Positions 15,843 through 25,721 of a DNA stretch of 26,350 bases are shown here, piece after piece. The position numbers and the translations under genes were made by a program. The notes under the pieces are model-generated. The model was not told the origin of the DNA, searched no databases, and was given only the letters and a program-made list of their open reading frames with translations. Every line of letters starts with the position of its first letter. The first letter of the stretch is position 1. The stretch comes from Actinomycetota bacterium. GTDB taxonomy: Bacteria > Actinomycetota > Actinomycetes > Nanopelagicales > Nanopelagicaceae. The DNA lies in the NCBI GenBank assembly GCA_009704515.1, contig WLDZ01000003.1, positions 1 to 26,350 of the forward strand, in the 5' to 3' direction.

Positions 15843-16925
15843 ATGGCACGAGTATTTAAACTAACCGCTGACGGTGGATCCCGTGGAAACCCAGGACCAG
15901 CAGGGTATGGCGCAGTAGTAACCGAAAATGGCAAGATTATTGCTGAGCTATTTGATGTGATTGGTATAGCAACCAATAACGTTGCTGAATACAGCGGCTT
16001 ACTTGCTGGCCTTATCCATATCCATACCCTTGATGCCGAGGCAACGATCGAAGTCGCTATGGATTCAAAGTTAGTTGTAGAACAAATGTCTGGCCGTTGG
16101 CAGATTAAGCATGCCGATATGAGAGATTTAGCTAAGCAATGCCGCGGTGCCCATAACCCAGCGCTGGTTACTTACAAGTGGATTCCACGAGATGAGAATT
16201 CCCATGCAGATCGCCTGGCAAATAAGGCACTTGATGGGGGAGCACTCCATAAACCTGCCCCAGTAATGCAGCAGAATTTCTTATCTGATCGCCTGCGCTC
16301 AGATGAAGTACCAACAATGATTTATTTCGTTAGACATGGCGAAACCATTTTGACCCCATCACGAAAGTTTTCGGGCACAGGAGCACTCGATCCAGAGCTC
16401 ACCGCGGATGGCTTGGCTCAAGCAGAACTTGTAGCAAAAGAAGTTACCAAGCTTGATGTTGATGTCATTATCGCCTCACCGCTTAAGCGCACCAAGCAGA
16501 CAGCAGAGGCAATCTCTCGTGCTACAGGCGTTGCGGTTATTCTCGATGAATCTTGGTATGAACTTTCATATGGTGAATGGGATGGCAGGTCAATTGAAGA
16601 AGTTCGCAATGATTCTCCAGATGAATATCAAGCCTGGATTAATTCATCTTCCTATGCCCCTCCTGGTGGAGAGTCTTACGATGAAGCTGCAATACGCGTG
16701 GATGATGCGCTAGAGGCAATTGTTGCTAGCTATCCAGGCAAAAAAGTAGTTGTAGTCAGCCACAATGGAGTCATAAAGAGCGCTGCTAATTTAGCAATTG
16801 GTGGGCCAAGTGATGGCGTCTTTCATATGGATGCATCGCCATGCTCGATTTCATCTATCTCTATTTGGCCATCAGATGGCTTACGCGCGCTCCGTTCATT
16901 TAACGAACGCGGACACCTGCGCTAG
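15843..16925 (+). CDS. Bifunctional RNase HI / histidine phosphatase
   Basis: A 360-residue fusion, as in M. tuberculosis Rv2228c. The RNase HI domain (1-135) cleaves RNA in RNA-DNA hybrids; its acidic residues are visible as Asp10 (TADGGSRGNPGPAGYG), Glu49 (NVAEYSGL), Asp74 (AMDSKLVVEQMSGRW) and Asp123 (SHADRLANKALD). The second domain (about 157-350) is a phosphoglycerate-mutase-type phosphatase with the phosphorylated His165 in FVRHGET, Arg216 in SPLKRTKQTA, an acidic region W-Y-E-L-S-Y-G-E-W-D-G, and His307 in VVSHNGVIK. In mycobacteria the second half shows alpha-ribazole phosphatase (CobC) activity. The start is 6 nt after the zinc-ribbon gene, so the two are co-transcribed. It converges with DUF3445 across 10 bp. 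Confidence 0.94.
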   Translation: MARVFKLTADGGSRGNPGPAGYGAVVTENGKIIAELFDVIGIATNNVAEYSGLLAGLIHIHTLDAEATIEVAMDSKLVVEQMSGRWQIKHADMRDLAKQCRGAHNPALVTYKWIPRDENSHADRLANKALDGGALHKPAPVMQQNFLSDRLRSDEVPTMIYFVRHGETILTPSRKFSGTGALDPELTADGLAQAELVAKEVTKLDVDVIIASPLKRTKQTAEAISRATGVAVILDESWYELSYGEWDGRSIEEVRNDSPDEYQAWINSSSYAPPGGESYDEAAIRVDDALEAIVASYPGKKVVVVSHNGVIKSAANLAIGGPSDGVFHMDASPCSISSISIWPSDGLRALRSFNERGHLR

Positions 16926-16935
16926 TCTCCTGCGC

Positions 16936-17790
16936 CTAATTTCTTAAGTACTCGATAATCGCGCGATGATCGCTCTGCAAGCTTTTATATGCGATTGTTT
17001 CAGGGGAAAGACTCTCTAATGTCTTTGAAAATTCAAGAGCCGAAGCTGGATCTTGCTTTATCCAGGCAAGTGGTTCAGCGCGGTTGCGAATTGTGAAGTA
17101 GAGAAAGTCGCCTTCGCTGGATCGAGTGAGAGTCTGACGCTCGGTGCGCCACCAGTAATCTTCAGGACTTACTCGTTGGTGAATTGAAGTCGGTTGATGC
17201 AGATGTTCGGTGCTGTGTAATGACCAGTTTTTACGCCAGACTGGTCGATTAAGACCAATCTTGTCGAAGGTAGCTGTCATATACGGAGCAAGAGCTACTT
17301 CATACCCTGGCACTGGAGCATGTACTGCATCCATACCTTTGCCAATTTTCTCAGAGAGTCGCCAGCGTGAAGGGTAAATCACCGCTCCCGCAACAATTTT
17401 CCACTCGTCATCTTCACGCGAAAGAACTACAAGATCTTCTCCGATTATTGAAGAAATTTGCAGAAGGACATCAGGCGAGTTGAGTGAGACCATTGTATTT
17501 GTTGGAAAATGTGTCACTGTATTTGATGTAAATGAATAATCACGGTCATGAAATTCTTTTAAGTTTTCAACTATGCGATTGATAAGTTCGGTGACCGCGC
17601 CTTGATAACCAGGCAGTTCTTGATAGACCGTTTCTGTTTTTGTTGCAGCAAGTTCGATTCGTTCAGGTATTTGTTGTTTCAGATCTTCACCCGATTCCAA
17701 CCAGAAATGGGGCTCCAGAGATCGAAGCCCCATATTCAGGCGGAAAGGCTTTCCATCTACCGGTGGTGGGTAGATGAAGGTCGAGGACAT
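16936..17790 (-). CDS. DUF3445 haem-dependent oxidative N-demethylase-like protein
   Basis: A 284-residue soluble protein of the DUF3445 family, which contains the haem-carrying alpha subunit of bacterial haem-dependent oxidative N-demethylase (dimethylamine oxidation). The family core W-R-L-S-E-K-I-G-K-G-M-D-A-V-H-A-P-V-P-G (about 143-162) is present, as are RPVWRKNWSLHST and the C-terminal R-T-E-R-Q-T-L-x-R. The other demethylase subunits are not here, so a stand-alone haem oxidase or an alternative role is possible. It lies 20 nt downstream of katG and should be in its transcript, which fits a haem/peroxide link. Function is inferred from family only. Confidence 0.82.
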   Translation of the reverse strand: MSSTFIYPPPVDGKPFRLNMGLRSLEPHFWLESGEDLKQQIPERIELAATKTETVYQELPGYQGAVTELINRIVENLKEFHDRDYSFTSNTVTHFPTNTMVSLNSPDVLLQISSIIGEDLVVLSREDDEWKIVAGAVIYPSRWRLSEKIGKGMDAVHAPVPGYEVALAPYMTATFDKIGLNRPVWRKNWSLHSTEHLHQPTSIHQRVSPEDYWWRTERQTLTRSSEGDFLYFTIRNRAEPLAWIKQDPASALEFSKTLESLSPETIAYKSLQSDHRAIIEYLRN

Positions 17791-17797
17791 GCTGCTA

Positions 17798-20024
<2,227 letters not shown>

Positions 20025-20071
20025 TCAGAGCTTAATGGCCTAGAGAAGGACCCGCATACCGAGCCTCTTGG

Positions 20072-20095
20072 ATTTAGTTGAAATTTCAACTAAAT
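20072..20095. promoter_or_regulatory. 24-bp perfect palindrome, likely repressor operator
   Basis: Twelve bases (ATTTAGTTGAAA, 20072-20083) are followed directly by their exact complement (20084-20095). The centre covers the -35 box of the yceI promoter, so a bound dimer would block it. Length and AT-rich two-fold symmetry are like sites of MarR-type regulators, but the binding protein is not in the window. It lies 105 bp from katG and may affect it too. Confidence 0.75.
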
Positions 20096-20106
20096 TACCC
20101 TATCAT
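20078..20106 (+). promoter_or_regulatory. Promoter of yceI
   Basis: TTGAAA (20078-20083), a 17-bp spacer and TATCAT (20101-20106) make a good sigma-70/SigA-type promoter. The predicted start near 20113 leaves a leader of about 65 nt with AAAAGG 7 nt before the ATG. Unlike many genes here, yceI therefore has a normal leader. The -35 lies inside the palindrome at 20072-20095. Confidence 0.65.
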
Positions 20107-20177
20107 GTGCGAGTGCCGTTGCAATTGGCTTTGCTCGGATTTATCACCCCTAATAGCCCCTAAGAAAAGGTAGAAAA

Positions 20178-20720
20178 ATGTCAGTTCTCTCAACTTTGCC
20201 AGCAGGAACCTTCGCAATTGATGCTTCACATAGCCGTGTGGGATTCAGCGCTCGCCATGCCATGGTGACCAAGGTCCGCGGATCATTTAATGATTACACA
20301 GGTCAGGCAGTTGTTGCCGATGGCGCAGCTAACATCACAATCGAAATCAACGCGGCTTCAATCGATACTCGCAGCGCAGACCGCGATGGCCACTTGCAGT
20401 CACCAGATTTCTTCGATGTTGCAGCATTCCCAAAGATTACTTTTGCATCAACATCTGTTAAAGATTCAGGTTCAGATAAGCTCGTAGTTGAAGGCAACCT
20501 AACAATAAAGGATGTTACAAAGCCAATCACAATCGAATTCGAATACACTGGAACAGCAACAGATCCATTCGGAAATGCTCGTTTTGGTTTCGAGGGCGAG
20601 TCAGAGATCAACCGTAAAGATTTCGGTCTTACATGGAACGCCGCTCTTGAAACAGGCGGAATTCTCGTATCTGAGAACATCAAGCTAGAGTTCGAAATTT
20701 CAACAATTCAAGCTAAGTAA
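20178..20720 (+). CDS. YceI family lipid-binding protein
   Basis: A 180-residue lipocalin-like beta-barrel of the YceI family, members of which bind isoprenoids or other amphiphiles. The family pattern is clear: W-replaced F-A-I-D-A-S-H-S-R-V-G-F at the N-terminus, SADRDGHLQSPDFFDVAAFP (66-85), GNLTIKDVTKPI, and the C-terminal FGLTWNAALETGGILVSENI. There is no signal peptide, so it should be cytosolic, unlike the periplasmic E. coli protein. Actinobacterial homologues are often under regulators of stress or antibiotic response. Here a perfect palindrome sits on its -35 box, so it is probably repressed until a ligand or oxidant is sensed. It ends with a strong hairpin. Confidence 0.93.
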   Translation: MSVLSTLPAGTFAIDASHSRVGFSARHAMVTKVRGSFNDYTGQAVVADGAANITIEINAASIDTRSADRDGHLQSPDFFDVAAFPKITFASTSVKDSGSDKLVVEGNLTIKDVTKPITIEFEYTGTATDPFGNARFGFEGESEINRKDFGLTWNAALETGGILVSENIKLEFEISTIQAK

Positions 20721-20739
20721 TTACACAAAATAGTTTAAG

Positions 20740-20773
20740 GAGAGAGCCCCGCAGAATCTTGCGGGGCTCTCTC
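20740..20773 (+). terminator. Strong hairpin terminator after yceI
   Basis: GAGAGAGCCCCGCA and its exact complement form a perfect 14-bp stem with a 6-nt loop, 20 nt after the yceI stop. There is no U run, so it is of the I-shaped type often seen in Actinobacteria. The next gene starts with its own promoter directly behind it. Confidence 0.85.
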
Positions 20774-20782
20774 GCATTCTCG

Positions 20783-20794
20783 TATAATTGAGCT
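20783..20794 (+). promoter_or_regulatory. Consensus leaderless promoter of the DUF4287-DUF1801 gene
   Basis: A perfect TATAAT (20783-20788) is followed by 6 nt and the ATG at 20795. No ribosome site is present. This is the clearest leaderless start of the window and calibrates the weaker ones. Confidence 0.75.
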
Positions 20795-21346
20795 ATGTCA
20801 CCAAGTGGAGCACGTGAAGATCACTTTCCAGCCATAGAGAAAAAATATGGCGAGAAGATGGCCTATTGGTTTAAGGTGATGAAATCCCTTGAAGGTGAAA
20901 AATATCCAGTACAGATTGCCCACCTGCGCGAGAATTATGGCTTCTCACAAGCTCACGCCAACGCCTTAGTGATGTATTCACGCGGCTCTGAATCTTCTAA
21001 AAGGCACCAAACTCCTGCACATTACTTTAAGAGCATAGATCCCGTACAGGCCAAGACGGTGAAAGCAATTTTCAAGGCGATTCAGAGTAAGTATCCAGAT
21101 CTTGAATTAGTGATTGCCTGGAACCAGCCGATGGTCAGGGTGGGTAAGGAGTACATCTTTGGTGTTTCGGTATCAAAGAATCACATCTCAATTGCGCCCT
21201 GGAACCAAGATGTGCTGAAGAAATACACCCCAAAGTTCTCTGAATACAGAGTTACCAAGAAGACAATCGCGTTGCCAAATGATTGGGCGGTTGATACAAG
21301 AGTTATTCAGGCAATGATTAAAGATAGCTTGGCAGCAATTAAGTAG
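20795..21346 (+). CDS. DUF4287-DUF1801 protein
   Basis: A 183-residue cytosolic protein with two domains. Residues 8-65 are a DUF4287 domain (FPAIEKKYGEKMAYW, then Y-G-F-S-Q-A-H-A-N-A-L-V), a small helical unit common in such fusions. Residues 72-180 look like DUF1801 (L-V-I-A-W-N-Q-P-M-V-R-V-G-K-E-Y-I-F-G-V, then N-H-I-S-I-A-P-W), the fold of the B. subtilis frataxin-like protein YdhG/Fra. No enzymatic motif is seen. It converges with a second DUF1801-type gene across only 19 bp. It seems to have its own strong promoter and a leaderless mRNA. A role in iron or Fe-S handling is inference from the fold and the neighbouring iron transporter. Confidence 0.8.
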   Translation: MSPSGAREDHFPAIEKKYGEKMAYWFKVMKSLEGEKYPVQIAHLRENYGFSQAHANALVMYSRGSESSKRHQTPAHYFKSIDPVQAKTVKAIFKAIQSKYPDLELVIAWNQPMVRVGKEYIFGVSVSKNHISIAPWNQDVLKKYTPKFSEYRVTKKTIALPNDWAVDTRVIQAMIKDSLAAIK

Positions 21347-21365
21347 TTAGACCAGATTAAAACAT

Positions 21366-21932
21366 TCAGAATTGAGTTACTTTGTAAACTTTGCCTGCCT
21401 GGTCATAAGTTGTCCAGGTTCCAACTTGAACACCGCTCTTAAATGACCCACTTCTCATGATGATGCCGTTCTTTCGAAACCATTGCCAATCTCCATGGAG
21501 GGCTTCACCTTTATATTTTCCGCGGGCCTTTAAGACGCCGTTTCCATAGAACTCTAAAAACTCACCGTTGCGCTTGGGGTAGGACTCGTTGATTTGCGAG
21601 ATTCGTTCTTTGATTATCTTGATGAGCAGAGCCTTGGGAAAATTCTGGCTTAGCCCAAAATGGATAGATCCCTTCGTTTGTTCGTACTTTTTAAGGTCAG
21701 ATGAAAGACGGGAATTAAAGGATCCGCTGTACGGAAATATGCTGTTATGCCCTTTATATCCATCAAAGCCAAGGACGGCAATATCTTCGATTACAAAGGT
21801 AGGTATGCCATATTTAATGACTTCTTTAGCGCCAGGAAGCACCTTAAGTGTGACTTCTCGAATCTCTTGCAGGATGAGCCGCTGTTCCTTATCAAATTTT
21901 TTAAGGTGAGCAGTGACTAGTTTCGTACTCAT
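21366..21932 (-). CDS. DUF1801 domain fused to MORN/YwqK-type repeats
   Basis: A 188-residue protein. Residues 1-118 form a DUF1801 (YdhG/frataxin-like) domain: E-V-I-K-Y-G-I-P-T-F, G-H-N-S-I-F-P-Y and G-S-I-H-F are typical strands. Residues 121-188 hold about three MORN_2/YwqK-like repeats built on Y-G-N-G-V-L-K-A-R-G-K-Y-K and G-D-W-Q-W-F-R-K-N-G. The gene starts 17 nt after the fbpC stop with AGAGAGGG 4 nt before its ATG, so it is most likely the last gene of the iron-uptake operon. That position supports an iron-chaperone idea for the DUF1801 part. The fusion to MORN repeats is unusual in my experience. Confidence 0.75.
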   Translation of the reverse strand: MSTKLVTAHLKKFDKEQRLILQEIREVTLKVLPGAKEVIKYGIPTFVIEDIAVLGFDGYKGHNSIFPYSGSFNSRLSSDLKKYEQTKGSIHFGLSQNFPKALLIKIIKERISQINESYPKRNGEFLEFYGNGVLKARGKYKGEALHGDWQWFRKNGIIMRSGSFKSGVQVGTWTTYDQAGKVYKVTQF

Positions 21933-21949
21933 TAATCCCTCTCTAAAAA

Positions 21950-22993
21950 TTACATCTTTGCGAAGAAACGCACTGGACCTTGGTGCTCAATGGAAACAAC
22001 ATCGCCAACCTTAAAATCAATTGCACCTGAAATACGGGCTCGAATGAGCTTCTCGTCATTAGCAATTTTTAGAACGAGCATTGCGTCATGTCCGTAGTAA
22101 TCAAGTTGAATCAATGTTGCGGAGACTCCTGCTGCGCCAGCTTTCTTGATTGAGATCTCCTCAGGGCGGATTACAACAAAGCCACTTTCGGATGGAGCTT
22201 GCCCAGCGTTACTTGGAGAAATCGCATAAGAGATAGAGCCATTACTGAACTTCTGGGCATCAAGGACAAGGGCATCGCCAGTACTTACAGCTATAGATGG
22301 AGAAATTGGAGACTCATAAACTTCTTCAGGTGTGCCCATCTGTGCAATCTTGCCATCTCGCATTAGAACGACTTTATCTGAAGAGACAAGAGCTTCTTCG
22401 CGATCATGGGTAACAAGAATGGCTGTTGTTCCTTGAGCACGCAAAAGGGCTACTACATCAGTGCGTAGTTCATTACGAAGTTCTGCATCGAGCGCGGAGA
22501 ACGGCTCATCAAGGAGAATCATCTTTGGCTTTACCGCTAGAGCGCGAGCAAGTGCAACACGAGTTTGTTGACCGCCAGAGAGTTCTGTCGGCATCTGGTT
22601 CTCGTATCCAGACATTCCAATCAGCGCGAGCATTTCTTGGGTTATCGCAGAGATTTCTTGCTTTGAAAAAGTTTTCTTATCGAGGCCAAATGCAATATTA
22701 CGAGCCACATTCAGGTGAGGAAAGAGTGCGCCTTGTTGAGGAACATAACCCGTTTGGCGCTTATGTGCCGGCAGAACAACTGATGAGAGACCAACCAACT
22801 GGGTGCCCAGGCGGATTGTGCCGGCGGATGGTTGCAAGAGTCCTGCAATAGCTCGCAAAAGAGTTGTCTTGCCACAACCTGATGGCCCAAGAAGTGATGC
22901 AATTTCACCTGGTGCAAGTGAGAATGAGAGATCGCTCAGAACGTGGCGAGAACCAAAATTTACGTTGAGGTGTGAGACTTCAAGTGCTCTCAT
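21950..22993 (-). CDS. fbpC: Fe(III) ABC transporter ATP-binding protein
   Basis: A 347-residue ABC ATPase that powers uptake through the fused permease FbpB. Walker A is GPSGCGKTT (36-44), the Q-loop is in V-P-Q-Q (84-87), the signature is LSGGQQTR (138-145), Walker B is MILLDEPFSALD (158-169, catalytic Glu163), and the H-loop His is His196 in LVTHD. The C-terminal 110 residues carry a TOBE-like regulatory domain (VVIRPEEI, then I-Q-L-D-Y-Y-G-H-D-A). The ATG overlaps the fbpB stop by four bases (ATGA), so the two are translationally coupled. Length and neighbours fit the FbpC/AfuC group. Confidence 0.92.
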   Translation of the reverse strand: MRALEVSHLNVNFGSRHVLSDLSFSLAPGEIASLLGPSGCGKTTLLRAIAGLLQPSAGTIRLGTQLVGLSSVVLPAHKRQTGYVPQQGALFPHLNVARNIAFGLDKKTFSKQEISAITQEMLALIGMSGYENQMPTELSGGQQTRVALARALAVKPKMILLDEPFSALDAELRNELRTDVVALLRAQGTTAILVTHDREEALVSSDKVVLMRDGKIAQMGTPEEVYESPISPSIAVSTGDALVLDAQKFSNGSISYAISPSNAGQAPSESGFVVIRPEEISIKKAGAAGVSATLIQLDYYGHDAMLVLKIANDEKLIRARISGAIDFKVGDVVSIEHQGPVRFFAKM

Positions 22994-24573
22994 TGAGATA
23001 TCTCCACCTTCTCGCTCGGATTGCGTGGAGCGCTCAGTAAGAATGTTGGTATTGCTGCAATAAGCACTAAGAGTAATGCATAGGGTGCGGCATCATTAAA
23101 ACGATTAATGGAGGCATAGCTCCAGATCTGTGTAGCCAAGGTATCCATGCCAGTTGGGCGAAGCATCAGCGTTGCAGGCAACTCTTTCATTGCAGTCAGG
23201 AAGACGAGAAGTGTTCCTAAGCCAATGCTTGGCAGCGCAATAGGAAAGACAACAGATGTAGTGACTTTGCTCTTGCTCTTACCCAGGGTGGCAGCGACCT
23301 CTTTAAGAGTGCTGGGCACAAGTTGCAGGGCTGAAGTCATTGAGGCAACTGCTTTAGCAAGGAAGAGAAGTGCGTATGCAAAAGCTAATAAAAGAGTTGA
23401 TTGATAGAGAGGGCCAAGTTTGGAACCAAGTGAAACCAGTGCCAGCCCGATGATTACGCCGGGTAGCGCGTGACCCACCAAGATAATGCGTTCAGCAAAG
23501 CGTGAATATTTGCCTGCATGAGTTGATAGCAATAGACCGAGTGGTGCCGACATCAACAAGGCAATAAATGCGCCGAGCGCTGCAACTGAAATAGTTGAGA
23601 GGGCGGTCTCAAAGAGCTTAGCGAAATCAATGGGATTGGGATTTCCAACAAAGCGGGAGATTAAAACATATATTGGCAGGACGACTGCAAGAGTTGTGTA
23701 AAGAGCGACAGAGAAGAGTAACGATGCCTTGAGACCCGGATTATTGATTCGAATGTTCTTTGCCATTAAGCGCTTTGAGATATTCTCCTTGTTTCCAGCA
23801 TCTTTTATGCGCTCGTTGAAAGCAATGAAGATAACTGAGGCGAGAATAAGAAGAATAGAAATCACAGATGCTGCGCTGCGATCGTAAGAGGCTTTGAACA
23901 TATTTTGAATAGATACAGTAAGCGTCTCAACATTAAGTAGCGATACCGCACCGAAATCGCTCAACACATAGAGTCCAGAGAGCAAAGCTCCGGCACTGAT
24001 ACTGCTTCGGATCTGGGGGAGAATCACTCTTACAAATATCTTAAAGCGTGAAAGCCCAAGGGTACGAGCCACTTCAATAAGTGAGCTATCAATACGACGG
24101 AGAGATACCAAGATGGCAAGCAACATATATGGCATCGTCGTGAGAATTAAAATAAAGGCAGCAGCAAAAAGCCCCGAGAGAGAAGGGATGAGAGCGAGCC
24201 AGGTATAGGTAAATACATAGGACGGAATTGCCAGCGGCAAAATAGTGGGAAGAATAAAGAGATGTGCTTTAGGAAGCCGAATAAAGTGCAGACCGGCTGC
24301 CATCAAAGTTCCAATAAAGATGTTTACCGCAACCACGATAAGAAGAAGAGCAGTAGTTGTTGCGAGAACCTGCAGAGTCTTCGCTCGTAAAAGCAGATCC
24401 AAAATCTCTGGCAGAGGCTTTTCAAAGGCCCTAAAAGCAATATAGATAAAGGGGATGAGGGTAATTGCCAGAACTACAGCGACAGCTAGGTTTAGCGCAG
24501 AATTACTCGACCCAGACCCCTTTGTTGCAGAAAGGAGTGGGTCTGAAGCGCGCTCTGCCGTGGTTGCCTGCAT
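22990..24573 (-). CDS. fbpB: Fe(III) ABC transporter permease (fused, two-domain)
   Basis: A 527-residue membrane protein with about twelve segments, made of two homologous permease halves in one chain, as in FbpB/SfuB. Each half has an EAA loop that contacts the ATPase: EVARTLGLSRFKIFVRVILP (first half) and EVAATLGKSKSKVTTSVVFP (second half). The linker around K-D-A-G-N-K-E-N lies in the cytoplasm. It starts 3 nt after the fbpA stop without a visible ribosome site, so translation probably depends on ribosomes coming from fbpA. Its stop overlaps the fbpC start. Confidence 0.92.
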   Translation of the reverse strand: MQATTAERASDPLLSATKGSGSSNSALNLAVAVVLAITLIPFIYIAFRAFEKPLPEILDLLLRAKTLQVLATTTALLLIVVAVNIFIGTLMAAGLHFIRLPKAHLFILPTILPLAIPSYVFTYTWLALIPSLSGLFAAAFILILTTMPYMLLAILVSLRRIDSSLIEVARTLGLSRFKIFVRVILPQIRSSISAGALLSGLYVLSDFGAVSLLNVETLTVSIQNMFKASYDRSAASVISILLILASVIFIAFNERIKDAGNKENISKRLMAKNIRINNPGLKASLLFSVALYTTLAVVLPIYVLISRFVGNPNPIDFAKLFETALSTISVAALGAFIALLMSAPLGLLLSTHAGKYSRFAERIILVGHALPGVIIGLALVSLGSKLGPLYQSTLLLAFAYALLFLAKAVASMTSALQLVPSTLKEVAATLGKSKSKVTTSVVFPIALPSIGLGTLLVFLTAMKELPATLMLRPTGMDTLATQIWSYASINRFNDAAPYALLLVLIAAIPTFLLSAPRNPSEKVEISQ

Positions 24574-24576
24574 TTA

Positions 24577-25611
24577 CTAAAGAAGTCCAACCTTGACCAG
24601 TAAATCCTGTGTCGCCTTAATATTCTTGAGTACATCAAGATCAACTGATGGTGCACCAATTTCTATTAACTGTGGCAGGTCTTCTGGCGCAGTTGCATTA
24701 GGAATAAGTGAGTATTCGTGTGTCTTGGTAACAAACTCTGCTTGAGTCGAAGAAGAAGTTAAGAAATTAATCAGATCTTGTGAAGCTGCATACTTCTTAC
24801 TTGATACAAGAACTCCAGCTCCTGAAACGTTAATCAAATTACCAAGGTCTCCGGGAGTAAAGAAGCCATTTTTGGCATTGATTGGGCGGCCAAGTGCTTC
24901 AGAGATTTCCCATGTGTAGTAATGGTTGACTAATCCAATTGAGATTTCATTCTTATCAATTGCTTCGACAATTGCGCCGTTCTTTGGATAAATCTTGACA
25001 TCATTAGCTTTAAGGTCCTCTAACCACTTCTGCGCAAATGCTTCGCCTTTATTCTCAATCAGGGCTGTTACAAAAGCTTGGAAGGATGCGTTGGTTGGAG
25101 CTATTCCGAGCTTGCCTTTATAGGCGCTCTGAGTCAGATCGGTAATTGATGTTGGAAGCACCTTTAATGAGTTTGGGTTATATGCAAATACACGTGCTCG
25201 ACCTGTGACGCCGACCCACTTGCGATTGCCATCAATGTATTCGGCAGGAATATCTGAGGCGACACCTTCAGGAAGTGTGGTGAAAAGTTCTGCCATAGCA
25301 ACTGCTCCGAGTGAACCGGCATCTTGAGATAAGAAGAGATCAGCTGGTGAGTTGCTGCCTTCTTCAAGAATTTGTGCTGCTAGCTCTGCTGAATCGCCGT
25401 AACGAATATTGAGCTTGATACCTGATTCGGCTTCCCACTGAGCAAAGAAAGGTGCGATAAATTCTTCAGAGCGACCAGAGTAGATAGTGAGTTCTGTGAC
25501 TTCACTAGCCTGATCATTAGATGACGAACAACCAACGAGCGCAGTCGATGCAATGGCTGAGGCCAAGGCGATGACGCCTACCTTTGTAAATTTCTTTATT
25601 CCCGTGCGCAT
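24577..25611 (-). CDS. fbpA: Fe(III)-binding lipoprotein of ABC transporter
   Basis: A 344-residue substrate-binding protein anchored outside the membrane. A positively charged N-terminus and hydrophobic stretch end in the lipobox L-V-G-C with Cys28 as the lipidated residue. The mature protein starts with a periplasmic-binding fold of the FbpA/FutA class: E-L-T-I-Y-S-G-R-S-E-E at 40-50. The adjacent tyrosines Tyr231-Tyr232 (V-N-H-Y-Y-T-W-E) are in the place of the paired iron-binding tyrosines of ferric-binding proteins. Ferric iron is thus the likely ligand. The ATG at 25611 has GAGAGG 8 nt upstream, itself part of a possible hairpin. First gene of fbpABC plus the DUF1801-MORN gene. Confidence 0.92.
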   Translation of the reverse strand: MRTGIKKFTKVGVIALASAIASTALVGCSSSNDQASEVTELTIYSGRSEEFIAPFFAQWEAESGIKLNIRYGDSAELAAQILEEGSNSPADLFLSQDAGSLGAVAMAELFTTLPEGVASDIPAEYIDGNRKWVGVTGRARVFAYNPNSLKVLPTSITDLTQSAYKGKLGIAPTNASFQAFVTALIENKGEAFAQKWLEDLKANDVKIYPKNGAIVEAIDKNEISIGLVNHYYTWEISEALGRPINAKNGFFTPGDLGNLINVSGAGVLVSSKKYAASQDLINFLTSSSTQAEFVTKTHEYSLIPNATAPEDLPQLIEIGAPSVDLDVLKNIKATQDLLVKVGLL

Positions 25612-25619
25612 TAAAGGAG

Positions 25620-25680
25620 CCTCTCGGTAGATAAGCCGAAGATATTTCCCGCGGCGATATCCGAAAGGGTAGTCGAGAGG
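25620..25680 (-). promoter_or_regulatory. fbpA leader that can pair off the ribosome site
   Basis: On the - strand CCTCTCG (25680 to 25674) is the exact complement of CGAGAGG (25626 to 25620), which contains the fbpA ribosome site GAGAGG. The 47-nt loop holds GATAT/ATATC (25660-25656 and 25645-25641) as an inner helix. Pairing would hide the ribosome site. A TATCTT hexamer (25644 to 25639) inside the loop might instead be the -10 box, in which case the upstream arm would not be transcribed. No known riboswitch class was recognised. Confidence 0.35.
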
Positions 25681-25683
25681 AGC

Positions 25684-25713
25684 GAATTACGCAACATGAG
25701 TGTTGCGTAATTC
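25684..25713 (-). terminator. Hairpin terminator between peptide and iron transporter operons
   Basis: GAATTACGCAAC and its exact complement form a 12-bp stem with a 6-nt loop, 8 nt after the stop of the peptide transporter ATPase. No U run follows on the - strand. It probably ends the upstream operon and isolates fbpA. Confidence 0.75.
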
Positions 25714-25721
25714 AAGTCAGG

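Noticed and set aside
16891..16913. Hairpin TCCG-TTC/GAA-CG-CGGA near the end of the RNase H gene
   Set aside because: It lies inside the coding region, has a bulge and a short stem, and is followed by no U run; too weak to call a terminator.
20303..20683. 126-codon open frame opposite yceI
   Set aside because: It is antisense to a conserved gene and shows no family resemblance.
22426..22851. 141-codon open frame on the + strand
   Set aside because: It is a shadow of fbpC in another frame, with His/Gln/Arg-rich text and no recognisable fold.
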